Position numbers and translations under genes: made by a program. Source: a bacterium (GTDB lineage Bacteria > Hydrothermota > UBA3073 > JACQXS01 > JAQTXJ01). Taken from it: 47,649 bases of DNA. Location: contig JAQTXJ010000009.1 of assembly GCA_028688815.1 (NCBI GenBank), positions 1 through 47,649 on the forward strand, given 5' to 3'. Under the pieces are notes generated by a model, which did no database searches, was not told where the DNA came from, and saw only the letters and a list, made by a program, of their open reading frames with translations. Positions 1 to 8,365 of the stretch are shown here, one piece after another. The number at the start of each line of letters is the position of its first letter. The stretch's first letter is position 1.

Positions 1-990
1 TATTTCAAAATGACATAGTGTAATCTTGTCTTTTATTAAAGTAGCTCCAACGGAGAGTGAAGTGTTATCTCTTACCCGGTTTATCGGAAAACATAATCTA
101 TTGTCTGTTCGGTAAGATGCCATTACCTGTCCTTGATAAATTACGATATCCAGATTGTCAATGGCTGCAAGATATCCAGCAAGTACTGCGTTATCTACAT
201 AAGGGGCACAACCCGTTAATAAAGTAGGTTCAACGGATTTTACATAATCACAAAATTGTCTTACAAGCAGTGCTAAATCAAGTCCTGAACCTTCCTGTAA
301 ACAGTAGAATCCGGCAAAAGACGGATGTTTTGCGTATAGTACCCAGAGTTCGGATATGATTTTCTGCATACTGGAGAACATTTCGGAATAAGGCATTGGA
401 CGGCTGAAATCCCATGATATTGAGATTAAAACAGGATAACCTTCCTTATCGCATAAATCAAGAAACATCCCGAGGTAGTCTTCCTTGGAAGATAATTTGC
501 AGACTTTGGAAGGATACATAGCTTGTTTTCCGTTAATTATATAGTGTGCAACCATGAAATTTCCGCCTATACTTGAAAATCCGTTCAGGTATTCGCTCAT
601 ATAAGCTTTGGTATTTTTCTCCGGAACACGGCCTCCTACGATAAAGAAATCTCCTACAATATATCCTGTTATAAAATGAGCTTTACCTAATAATTTTTTG
701 TCACTGGAAGAATAAACCGTTACATTCCATAAACCTTTACTACTTTCACTTGTCTGTATGGATGCTTCGTATCCTCCGGTTGATTTGGAGAATTCTATTC
801 TTTTTACTCCGTATCCCGGTTCTAGTACGTCTGCGTAAACCTGAGTGCCTTCAGTTAATTCGCCTTTTACTTCTATTTTTACCTTGTCTCCCGGTTTCGG
901 ACGTAATTTATCTACGGATATACTAACAGAAGCAAAACTGTTATTTATACATAAAAAAAACAACGCGCTGATAAATAAAACTTTTCTCAT
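1..990 (-). CDS. Secreted DUF4434-like TIM-barrel protein (3' end beyond window)
   Basis: The frame is open from the ATG at 990 to the window edge: 330 codons with no stop, so the C-terminus is missing. It starts with a signal peptide (Met-Arg-Lys, a hydrophobic stretch, then an FAS-type cleavage region) preceded by a strong GGGGGGAG ribosome binding site. An N-terminal beta-sandwich-like part of about 110 residues is followed by a barrel-like part with PVLISISWDF and the segment HPSFAGFYCLQEGS, which resembles the conserved Y-x-x-HPSF-x-GWY-x-x-x-E region of DUF4434 proteins, which are glycoside-hydrolase-like. Function is inferred: an exported carbohydrate-active or carbohydrate-binding protein. 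It is divergent from the large glycosidase-like gene at 1224, and the two may share a role in polysaccharide use. Family assignment is moderate; the reading frame is secure. Confidence 0.75.
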   Translation of the reverse strand, partial: MRKVLFISALFFLCINNSFASVSISVDKLRPKPGDKVKIEVKGELTEGTQVYADVLEPGYGVKRIEFSKSTGGYEASIQTSESSKGLWNVTVYSSSDKKLLGKAHFITGYIVGDFFIVGGRVPEKNTKAYMSEYLNGFSSIGGNFMVAHYIINGKQAMYPSKVCKLSSKEDYLGMFLDLCDKEGYPVLISISWDFSRPMPYSEMFSSMQKIISELWVLYAKHPSFAGFYCLQEGSGLDLALLVRQFCDYVKSVEPTLLTGCAPYVDNAVLAGYLAAIDNLDIVIYQGQVMASYRTDNRLCFPINRVRDNTSLSVGATLIKDKITLCHFEI

Positions 991-1019
991 TTCTCCCCCC
1001 CTATATTTTTTATCCAACG

Positions 1020-1047
1020 ACTGTAATATTAAAATCAAAAGTGTCAA
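1020..1047 (-). promoter_or_regulatory. Sigma-70 promoter for the DUF4434-like gene
   Basis: On the minus strand a consensus -35 TTGACA (1042-1047) is followed after 16 bases by TACAGT (1020-1025). Transcription would start near 1013, leaving about a 20-base leader with a strong ribosome binding site before the ATG at 990. Confidence 0.5.
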
Positions 1048-1147
1048 ATCTTTTTTATGGTATGTTAAAATCATTACCAAAAATGAAAACAGATATCTTC
1101 CGTTTGTTTATATTTAGTTGTGTTTAGTACCAAGAGAATTTGTAGTA

Positions 1148-1176
1148 TTGACAAATTATTAAATTCGCATTATGAA
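1148..1176 (+). promoter_or_regulatory. Sigma-70 promoter for the large glycosidase-like gene
   Basis: TTGACA at 1148-1153, a 17-base spacer and TATGAA at 1171-1176. The expected start of transcription is about 1183. This excludes the upstream in-frame ATG at 1182 and supports the ATG at 1224. Confidence 0.6.
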
Positions 1177-1223
1177 TAAAAATGATAAATATTTTAATGC
1201 CAATTAAAATTAAGGAGGATGTT

Positions 1224-4200
1224 ATGAAAAAACTTATATTTTTTCTTCTGATGTTACCGATTTCGGCATTTGCTACGTTTCCTGAAGGACATGAAATTAT
1301 GGGATTGGGACCTGAAAATACATATCCCATAGTTCCGACAGTAAATGGTGGAAATACTTTTTATTTTCCTGAAGATGCAGATATGATGAGTGGATATGTT
1401 TCGTTAATAAAATCATTAGGTGTAAAATATTGTAGTGCTCAGGAACCATTGCGTCTGGACGAAGACCCACCTTATTTCGCAAAAGGAGTATATCAAAGAT
1501 TACCTTCACTTTCGGACTCCGGAACGGAAATAGATCTCGATGGTAAAAAATTATCTTACGGTCCCGGTGCTTATGCAGATACAATCTGGGTGCATTGTTG
1601 TTACAGACCTGTGTGGAGAAATTTTCTTATTAATTGTATGAAAAGAGCTATAGATGCCGGTTCGGAAGTCGGAGTATATGATATTGCGCTATTAAATGCT
1701 ACTGCACCTCAATGTTTTTGTCCGGAGCACAATACCGGATTTAAAAACTGGCTTGATGATAATTATGATTCCCTTGAGCTTGCAGGTATGGGAATACATA
1801 ACATAAATAGTTTTGACTATGCGGATGCCCTCAGGGACAGCGGATGGACTGCAAATAGTTTTAAGAATGAAATTACAAATAACGGCGGAGAAGGTATCTG
1901 GTTATGGGACGAATGGCAGGCATTTAATTACTCTACGGTTCAGGGATTCTGGAGTTCTCTTTCAAGTTCATTAAAGAATTATTCCGACAGTGCATATGGA
2001 AGACCTTTTTACATTACCGGAAATGCGTGGGTACAGGATGTGCGTATGTGTCTTATAGACTCTTATATGGATTATGTTTCGTATGAATTTTTCTTTGAAT
2101 CCGATTATCCTGTTGAAGCAAATGCAGCGTGGACTTATAAAACTACTCTCAGCAGAGGGAAAAGAGGAGATATCTGGAATAAACCGACTACTAATGATAA
2201 TACCGATTTCTCTCCATTATTTATGTCCGAAGCTTATGCTAACGGGGGATTCTATACCGTGGGAGATAATCCTAACCAGAAACATATAGCTACAAAGTTA
2301 GAACCTATTATTCAAATGGTAGCCTCCCAACCTTCACTTTTTGATGTTGATGAATATGGTGATTTTGGGATAATATATTCTTTGCCGTCATGGAGACATA
2401 CTGCTTCGAATTCAAAAGCTTCTTATGAGGGGGCTCATCGTTTATTGCAGGATGCACATATACCTTATGATGTGATATTCGGGGGAGATAATGATTGGGT
2501 AGTTGATAGTTTTGCGCAGGGAAAACTGAATAAATACAGAGCTGTTGTGCTTCCAAGAACGGAATGCTTGAGCAATGCTCAGATAAATATGTTACTTGCA
2601 TATTGCAATGCGGGCGGAATTCTTATAGGTATAGGCAATGTCGGAACAAAAAACGAAAATGGGACTTCCGTTTCAAGAACTTCATGGCAAAACTTGTTTA
2701 ATGGAAAAATTGTTACTTACGGTTCGGGAAAAGTTATATCATGGAAAAGTGATATTACATATGGTTATGAAACGGATACAACCGGCAGGGGTGCGGTATG
2801 TAGTAACTTTATTCTAAGGACTGATTCTCTGCTGGAAAGGATTGTGCGTACTAATTATTCATCTTTGGTGCATTTAACAAGATTGGTAAAATCAACGGAT
2901 TCTTCACAGGTTATACATCTTTTAAATTATAATTATAATACAACTGACAGCAGTATTATTGCCCGGACAAATGATACTCTGGATATTAAAATCCCTGCTT
3001 CTATGAAAAAAGATTCTCTTTACGTTTTATTTTATACACCGAGTTTAAATGCTCCGAGAGAACAATCGCTAACTTATACGAAAAGCAGTGGAAGAATTAA
3101 GTTTTGTATCCCAAGACTTGATATATGGGGAATAGTAAAAATAGGCCGTCTTTCAAGTTATGAAGACTGGGTTGGCGTGCCTACACTTTTGCAACCATCA
3201 GATTCATCCGGAGTTTCTTCAAATACGGTTACTCTTTATTGGTCAAAAACTGCAGGTGTTAGCGGAAGTTATAAATTGCTTCTTTCAAAATACAGTGATA
3301 TGAGTGATACACTTTTTATTGATACTCTTTCGGATACTACTTCTCAGGTAGTCGTTCCTCGTGATGGGATGTATTACTGGAAAGTAGAAGCAATAAATAT
3401 CCAGGGACGTAAAAGTGGATTGCAGGCACATCCGAACTATTTTGTTTCTCATACCAACCCGGATGATATATGGGGAGAAGTCAAAGGACACTGGACAAAA
3501 AGTAAAGGAGATTATATTGTAGTCGGGGATATCTGGTTAAATAGATTGGATAGTCTTTATATTGACCCGGGTGTTACGATAAAATTTGATGGAAATTATA
3601 AGTTTAAAATAAAAGGATACCTTGATGCTGTTGGCACAGAAGATGAACGAATTCTATTTACAAGAAACAGGATTTCCGAAGATTCAAGATGGGGAGGACT
3701 CAGGTTTGATGCAACAGAGGCCGCAGGACATCCAAGAGTAAAATATTGCACTATAGAATACGGAAGGGCAAGGGGAAGTTCTCCTGACAGAAATGGTGGT
3801 GGAGTATATATGTATGGCTCACCTGTATGGTTTGAAAATAATATAATAAGATATAATAAAGCAGAAGGAGATGGCGGCGGAATATGCTTTGCTTCAAGTT
3901 ATCCCAACTCTTTCCTGAAAAATCAAGTATATGGAAACGAAGCAGGCGGATACGGAGGAGGAGTTTATTGCTCGCAGGGTGGTCCTTACGATATTTATAA
4001 TTCTACAATAGCAAATAATAAAGCGGGATTATATGGAGGAGTATACTCTTACGGGTATAGCATAAGTGCAAAAAATACGATTATTTATCACAATTCCCCG
4101 GGATCTTTTTACTCGTCTTATCCTGATTCATTTACTTATTCTTGTGTTCAGGGAGGACTTGCCGGAACAGGCAACATAGACCAGTTGCCTTTATTTGCGG

Positions 4201-5777
4201 ATACGGCAGACGGAGATTTTTCCCTTAATGCAACATCCCCATGCATAAATACTGGCGACCCGAATTTTTATCTTCTAGACCCGGACGGGAGCAGAATAGA
4301 TATGGGTGCGGTTCCTTTTAATTGGGGAAAAACTACTTTTCTCCCGACACTTTTATCTCCTGCGGATTCCTGTCCTTCAAAAAATAACGTAAAATTTATA
4401 TGGTCTTCTACTGTGAGTTCAAAAGGAAAATATACTTTTGAAATTGCGACCGATTCCCTTTTCGCAACCGGTATTACGTATGTAGCCATTAAAGATACTA
4501 CTTTTACTCTTGCTATACCAACGAGTGGACTTTCCTATTGGCGAATTGAAGCGTTTGATTCTATTGATAGCAAATGGGAAGTGCGTTCAGGTTATCAAGA
4601 CCATCCTTTTAAGACATTCATAGATACGATAAAACCGGCTATCCCGAATTTAATACAGCCGGTTAATAGATTTTTTACGAAAGATACTACCCCGACTTTT
4701 GTATGGAGAAAAGTAAACAAGAAAAACTCAACATTGGATAATGTTTTGTCATCTTCTGAACAAGAGACTTCTGTTTCTCCCGTATCTTTATTCTCCAGTG
4801 GAATTAACGTTTCTCCTGTATGTCATTCTAAATTTGCCTCAGGTGGGAAAGAATCTTATAAAGGCAAACTCTGTGAAAAAACAGTTAATCTCAAACAATC
4901 AAAAATATTGACAACTATGCTTAAAAATCCGATATTGCCTTTAATTCAAAGCAAGGGAACTACATATAAACTTGAAATATCTCCGGACAGTTTGTTTATC
5001 TTAAATGTTAGAAGATATACGATAAATGGAGATACAAACTTTACGATTCCCGATACTTTGGCACTCAGGGATTCTTTATATTTCTGGCAAGTAGAGGGAA
5101 TTGATGGTGCGGGAAACCATTCAGGATTCCAGTTGTCGCCTTTCAGGTTTACTGTTGATAAAAAATCTCCTCTAGTTGCGATAATATTCCCGGATTCAGG
5201 AAGCCATCTTCTCCCTAATGACACTGCCAGAATAAGATGGACTGCAACCGATATTAATGGAATAGATTCTATTTCTATTTTGTTCTCTAAGGATAATAAG
5301 GCGACTTTTGATACTCTGATAAGGGGAATTAAAGACTCGTCTTCTTTCAAATGGACGACTCCGAATATAACTTCGGATAGCTGTTATATAATTGTAAAGG
5401 CTTATGACCGTGCACTTAATATCGGAGAAGATACGGGAGGATGTTTTAGAATTGGCTCAATAGGAACGGAAGATAAAGATATTCCGATTGTTCTTTATTT
5501 AAATTCGCCTGTTCCTAACCCGACTTGTAAATATGCGAATATTTCTTTTGGTATACCGGCGGCATCTGCAGATAAACTTGTGAGTGTAAAAATATACAAT
5601 ATTTCCGGCGCTCTGGAAAAAGTAATCGTAAACAATAATCTGAAACCTGGTAGATATATTATGAAATGGGATAGAAAAGGAAAAAATAATATCCTTATCG
5701 GAAATGGGATATATTTTATAGAAATGAAAGTAGAAGGTTTCAGAAAAGTAAGAAAATTAGTCTTAATCGGAAAATAA
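1224..5777 (+). CDS. Secreted modular glycosidase-like protein with beta-helix, Ig/Fn3 modules and type IX-like sorting domain
   Basis: Encodes 1517 residues. The ATG at 1224 is chosen because AAGGAGG sits just upstream and a clean signal peptide (MKKLIFFLLMLPISAFA) follows. Residues about 20-350 look like a TIM barrel with Trp-rich and acidic motifs such as GIWLWDEWQ. Residues about 370-500 resemble the beta-galactosidase (GH42-type) trimerisation/GATase-like domain, with YDVIFGGDNDW and YRAVVLPRTECLS. Then come an Fn3-like module, a right-handed beta-helix with many Gly-Gly turns (about 755-1025), further Ig/Fn3-like modules, and a C-terminal Por/type IX-like sorting domain ending GNGIYFIEMK...KLVLIGK. 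It is probably exported and attached to the cell surface. Substrate and catalytic residues cannot be assigned with certainty. One Ig-like module carries an extra segment of about 78 residues (see findings). Confidence 0.85.
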   Translation: MKKLIFFLLMLPISAFATFPEGHEIMGLGPENTYPIVPTVNGGNTFYFPEDADMMSGYVSLIKSLGVKYCSAQEPLRLDEDPPYFAKGVYQRLPSLSDSGTEIDLDGKKLSYGPGAYADTIWVHCCYRPVWRNFLINCMKRAIDAGSEVGVYDIALLNATAPQCFCPEHNTGFKNWLDDNYDSLELAGMGIHNINSFDYADALRDSGWTANSFKNEITNNGGEGIWLWDEWQAFNYSTVQGFWSSLSSSLKNYSDSAYGRPFYITGNAWVQDVRMCLIDSYMDYVSYEFFFESDYPVEANAAWTYKTTLSRGKRGDIWNKPTTNDNTDFSPLFMSEAYANGGFYTVGDNPNQKHIATKLEPIIQMVASQPSLFDVDEYGDFGIIYSLPSWRHTASNSKASYEGAHRLLQDAHIPYDVIFGGDNDWVVDSFAQGKLNKYRAVVLPRTECLSNAQINMLLAYCNAGGILIGIGNVGTKNENGTSVSRTSWQNLFNGKIVTYGSGKVISWKSDITYGYETDTTGRGAVCSNFILRTDSLLERIVRTNYSSLVHLTRLVKSTDSSQVIHLLNYNYNTTDSSIIARTNDTLDIKIPASMKKDSLYVLFYTPSLNAPREQSLTYTKSSGRIKFCIPRLDIWGIVKIGRLSSYEDWVGVPTLLQPSDSSGVSSNTVTLYWSKTAGVSGSYKLLLSKYSDMSDTLFIDTLSDTTSQVVVPRDGMYYWKVEAINIQGRKSGLQAHPNYFVSHTNPDDIWGEVKGHWTKSKGDYIVVGDIWLNRLDSLYIDPGVTIKFDGNYKFKIKGYLDAVGTEDERILFTRNRISEDSRWGGLRFDATEAAGHPRVKYCTIEYGRARGSSPDRNGGGVYMYGSPVWFENNIIRYNKAEGDGGGICFASSYPNSFLKNQVYGNEAGGYGGGVYCSQGGPYDIYNSTIANNKAGLYGGVYSYGYSISAKNTIIYHNSPGSFYSSYPDSFTYSCVQGGLAGTGNIDQLPLFADTADGDFSLNATSPCINTGDPNFYLLDPDGSRIDMGAVPFNWGKTTFLPTLLSPADSCPSKNNVKFIWSSTVSSKGKYTFEIATDSLFATGITYVAIKDTTFTLAIPTSGLSYWRIEAFDSIDSKWEVRSGYQDHPFKTFIDTIKPAIPNLIQPVNRFFTKDTTPTFVWRKVNKKNSTLDNVLSSSEQETSVSPVSLFSSGINVSPVCHSKFASGGKESYKGKLCEKTVNLKQSKILTTMLKNPILPLIQSKGTTYKLEISPDSLFILNVRRYTINGDTNFTIPDTLALRDSLYFWQVEGIDGAGNHSGFQLSPFRFTVDKKSPLVAIIFPDSGSHLLPNDTARIRWTATDINGIDSISILFSKDNKATFDTLIRGIKDSSSFKWTTPNITSDSCYIIVKAYDRALNIGEDTGGCFRIGSIGTEDKDIPIVLYLNSPVPNPTCKYANISFGIPAASADKLVSVKIYNISGALEKVIVNNNLKPGRYIMKWDRKGKNNILIGNGIYFIEMKVEGFRKVRKLVLIGK

Positions 5778-5821
5778 CTTTAGGAAAAGTAAAAATCAGG
5801 TAGAAATATCTTTTTATAGGG

Positions 5822-5841
5822 GACAGACATTCTTGTCTGTC
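5822..5841. repeat. Perfect hairpin GACAGACA/TGTCTGTC
   Basis: An 8-bp perfect inverted repeat with a 4-base loop lies 45 bases after the 1517-residue gene. No T-run follows, so it is not a classical terminator. It abuts the 51-bp dispersed repeat at 5858 and is probably part of the same repetitive element. Confidence 0.6.
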
Positions 5842-5857
5842 AGCCTCAAGTGGGGCT

Positions 5858-5908
5858 GTCATTCCTGCGAAAGTCGAAGATCCCGCTGTGGCGGTGGCAA
5901 GAATCCAT
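5858..5908 (-). repeat. Dispersed repeat A, copy 1
   Basis: The reverse complement of this 51-base stretch matches 16777-16827 at 44 of 51 positions, without gaps. Both copies run between ATGGATTC and GGAATGAC, are intergenic, and follow genes for sorting-domain proteins. The 5778-6018 gap otherwise holds no convincing gene; the short ORF across it is repeat-derived. Confidence 0.8.
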
Positions 5909-6018
5909 TTTGTCTTGTCTTTTTGCTGTTTGTAGGGACTTGATTCATCAAGTCTTTATTCTCCTGTTTTGTGTTAATTCGTGTATATTCGCGGATAATT
6001 ATTTATTATTCTATTTTT

Positions 6019-6414
6019 CTAATCCATGTTAATCGTGTGGCTCATTCCAAATTTTTTCAAATCAATACAATTCTTTTTATCAAAAACTACCCCTTCTTTT
6101 TTTAACAATTTTATCTGAAGTTCGTATCCTTTTTTGGGTTTTAGGGATATGCTTCCTTTACTGTTTACGACTCTATGCCAGGGAAGAGCATATTTTTCGG
6201 TAGATGAATGCAGTATATAAGATACCTGTCTTGCAGCACGGGGATTCCCTGCTACTAAAGCCACTTGTCCGTATGTAGCTACTTTCCCCCTTGGAATATC
6301 TTTTATAGCTATTATTACTCTTTGATAAAAAGATTTTTCTTCTATTTCGAATAATTCACTTAAATTTTGAATCATCATATTTAATATATTAGTATAAGCT
6401 ATAAAATCAAGCAT
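6019..6414 (-). CDS. Alkyltransferase-like (ATL) DNA-binding protein, MGMT family
   Basis: A small protein of 131 residues made only of the DNA-binding domain of O6-methylguanine-DNA methyltransferases. The GKVATYGQVA helix-turn-helix segment and the arginine-finger region NPRAARQV are present. The active-site PCHRV of true methyltransferases reads PWHRV here, so the alkyl-accepting Cys is Trp. By family knowledge, such ATL proteins bind O6-alkylguanine lesions without removing the alkyl group and pass them to nucleotide excision repair. The start is uncertain: Met codons at 6414 and 6378 are possible, neither with a ribosome binding site. It converges with the 1224 gene and is divergent from the radical SAM gene at 6495. 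Confidence 0.85.
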   Translation of the reverse strand: MLDFIAYTNILNMMIQNLSELFEIEEKSFYQRVIIAIKDIPRGKVATYGQVALVAGNPRAARQVSYILHSSTEKYALPWHRVVNSKGSISLKPKKGYELQIKLLKKEGVVFDKKNCIDLKKFGMSHTINMD

Positions 6415-6440
6415 TTTTATTGACTAATTGTAATTACAGA

Positions 6441-6470
6441 GTAGGTAGTAGACAGTAGATAGTAGAAAGG
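6441..6470. repeat. GTAG-type short degenerate tandem repeat
   Basis: Between the divergent ATL and radical SAM genes lies a purine-rich low-complexity run of GTAG-like units (GTAGGTAGTAGACAGTAG and onward). No function is visible. It may contribute to spacing or be a slippage-prone tract. Confidence 0.4.
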
Positions 6471-6494
6471 AAACGGAAAAAACAAGTTGCTATT

Positions 6495-7568
6495 ATGAAA
6501 GAACAAAACAGCTATATTAGTCTTATGAATCGGTCAATCAGAGGAGTTTTTAATAATGCGTTAAGAATTTCCCTGGAAAATCCTTCTATGATTTATTTTG
6601 TTTTGCAAACCATTGTACGGCAAAGGAAAGCAATAAAATTAAGATTATATTGGGAAAACAAAGGTTTTCACATACCTCCTGCTATTATTGCCAGTATTAC
6701 AGGCAGGTGCAACTTAAAATGTAAAGGCTGTTATGCGAAGATTAATTGCAAGCCTTCTACTAAAGAGATGACAGATGAACAATGGGGAAAAGTATTTGAA
6801 CAGGCAAAAGAACTTGGAATATCAATTATACTATTGGCCGGGGGAGAACCTTTTATTAAAAAAGAAATATTAAATGTTACAAAGCGTTTCCCTGAAATCA
6901 TTTTCCCGGTATTTACGAATGGTCTTTTACTAAATGAAGAAATCATAATGGAATTAAAAAAACAAAAGAACGTAATTCCGGTTATAAGTATGGAAGGATT
7001 TGAAGAAAATACTAATGAGCGTAGGGGAGATGGGGTTTACGAAAATATACAGAAAAAAATAAAAGAATTAAACAAGGAAGGTATATTTTTTGGTGTTTCT
7101 TTGACAATTACAAGAAATAATTTTGATATGATAACGGATGCAAACCTTATAAAAAAGCTAATAAAGGATGGCTGTAAATTAGTTTTCTTTGTGGAGTATG
7201 TTCCTATGGAACAGGAAACTGAAAATATGGTTCTTGCGGATGTTCAGAAACAAGAATTGGGAAAAATAATAAAAAGGTTTAATGCTCAATTTAGAGGCAT
7301 ATTTATTGCTTTTCCGGGTGATGAGATGGCGTATGGCGGATGTCTTGCCGCAGGACGTGGCTTTATTCATATCAGTACGGAAGGTAATCTTGAACCCTGC
7401 CCATTTGCTCCATATTCGGATACGAATTTGAGTAATATATCATTAAGAGAAGCTTTACAATCTGATTTTTTAAGAAAGATACGGGAAAATTCGGAGTATT
7501 TAATAGAAGGAAAAGGTGGATGTGCCCTTTGGAATAACCGTGATTTGGTTAAATCTTTGATGAAATAA
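6495..7568 (+). CDS. Radical SAM/SPASM-domain protein
   Basis: A radical S-adenosylmethionine enzyme of 357 residues. The SAM [4Fe-4S] motif CNLKCKGC (Cys72, Cys76, Cys79) is followed by the Gly-Gly-Glu-Pro segment (AGGEPF) that binds SAM. A C-terminal SPASM-like region has further cysteines in GGCLAAGRG, EPCPFAPYSD and GKGGCALW, which would ligate auxiliary clusters. Members of this group mature peptides or modify proteins, but nothing next to it is an obvious peptide precursor, so the substrate is unknown. No clear ribosome binding site precedes the ATG. The 135-residue membrane protein follows 119 bases downstream on the same strand. Confidence 0.88.
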   Translation: MKEQNSYISLMNRSIRGVFNNALRISLENPSMIYFVLQTIVRQRKAIKLRLYWENKGFHIPPAIIASITGRCNLKCKGCYAKINCKPSTKEMTDEQWGKVFEQAKELGISIILLAGGEPFIKKEILNVTKRFPEIIFPVFTNGLLLNEEIIMELKKQKNVIPVISMEGFEENTNERRGDGVYENIQKKIKELNKEGIFFGVSLTITRNNFDMITDANLIKKLIKDGCKLVFFVEYVPMEQETENMVLADVQKQELGKIIKRFNAQFRGIFIAFPGDEMAYGGCLAAGRGFIHISTEGNLEPCPFAPYSDTNLSNISLREALQSDFLRKIRENSEYLIEGKGGCALWNNRDLVKSLMK

Positions 7569-7687
7569 TCGGAGTAAGAAGCAAGAATTGCAATTATTCT
7601 TAAAGAATTTTTAAAGTGGGGTGAGAAATCGTTTGACTTTTCATATTTTACAACATATTTTAAATAAAAATTTAGCATAGGAGCAAA

Positions 7688-8095
7688 ATGAAAAAATCTA
7701 TCAAATTATTTCATTGGTTGCCACGAATTATTTGTATTCTGGCTATTCTTTTTGTTAGTATGTTTGCTTTGGATTCTTTCTCCCCGAACCTTACAATCTG
7801 GCAGCAACTTTTAGCATTCTTTATGCATCTTATCCCGACTTATGTTTTAATTATTTTTCTTATTGTTGCATGGAAAAGAGAATTAATTGGTGGCATTATT
7901 CTTACTTTGATAGGCATTGGAGTTAGTCCATTTTTATTCAATCTTAATTATAGAAGAAATCATTTTTCTGTCTTTCAAAGTTTTGGCATTGTTATGGCGA
8001 TTGCCTTTCCTTTTATTATTGTCGGTATTCTCTTCATTGTAAGTCATATTATGAAGAAAAAGAATCTTCCACCGAAGAGTAGAGAATCCAATTAA
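7688..8095 (+). CDS. Small integral membrane protein (DUF7670-like)
   Basis: 135 residues with four predicted membrane segments (about 10-30, 37-60, 66-86 and 98-122) and a basic tail (KKKNLPPKSRESN). The pattern of four helices with a WKRE motif after helix 2 resembles the uncharacterised DUF7670 family; this match is from memory. The ATG has an upstream TAGGAG ribosome binding site. It is followed after 4 bases by the DUF3343 gene, so the two are probably cotranscribed. Function unknown. Confidence 0.7.
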   Translation: MKKSIKLFHWLPRIICILAILFVSMFALDSFSPNLTIWQQLLAFFMHLIPTYVLIIFLIVAWKRELIGGIILTLIGIGVSPFLFNLNYRRNHFSVFQSFGIVMAIAFPFIIVGILFIVSHIMKKKNLPPKSRESN

Positions 8096-8099
8096 AAGA

Positions 8100-8321
8100 A
8101 TGCACTACGTTATTTTATTCAATAGTGTTCACTTTGTTATGAAAGCTGAAAAAGCTATAAAGGAAAAAGGTATTGGAGTCCAACTAATTCCTGTTCCTCG
8201 TCAATTTTCTTCTGATTGCGGTATGGCGATAAAAATAAAAGAAGAAAATATAGAAAGTGTAAAACAATTACTTGAAAAAGGAAGTTATAAAGTTGAAGGC
8301 ATTCATAAAATCTCTGAATAA
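8100..8321 (+). CDS. DUF3343 / putative Se/S-carrier-like protein
   Basis: A 73-residue soluble protein that matches the DUF3343 pattern: the N-terminal HYVILFNSVHFVMKAEKAIK strand-helix, the LIPVPRQFSSDCG loop with its conserved cysteine, and a second beta-alpha-beta half. The family is named as a putative selenium/sulfur carrier because members occur near cysteine desulfurases and selenium genes, and the loop cysteine is the likely functional residue. Here its neighbours are a small membrane protein 4 bases upstream and a DUF401 permease-like protein 44 bases downstream. Transport or sulfur handling is only a suggestion. Confidence 0.75.
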   Translation: MHYVILFNSVHFVMKAEKAIKEKGIGVQLIPVPRQFSSDCGMAIKIKEENIESVKQLLEKGSYKVEGIHKISE

Positions 8322-8365
8322 CATTTACATTTCAATGCTTCCCCGGATATATTGTAAAAATTATT

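Noticed and set aside
4946-5350. 134-residue minus-strand frame inside the large glycosidase-like gene
   Set aside because: The plus-strand frame is a well-supported secreted protein over its whole length. The antisense frame has no recognisable domain.
5850-6032. 60-residue plus-strand ORF after the glycosidase-like gene
   Set aside because: It runs across dispersed repeat A and into the ATL gene's 3' end, with no ribosome binding site. It is repeat-derived.
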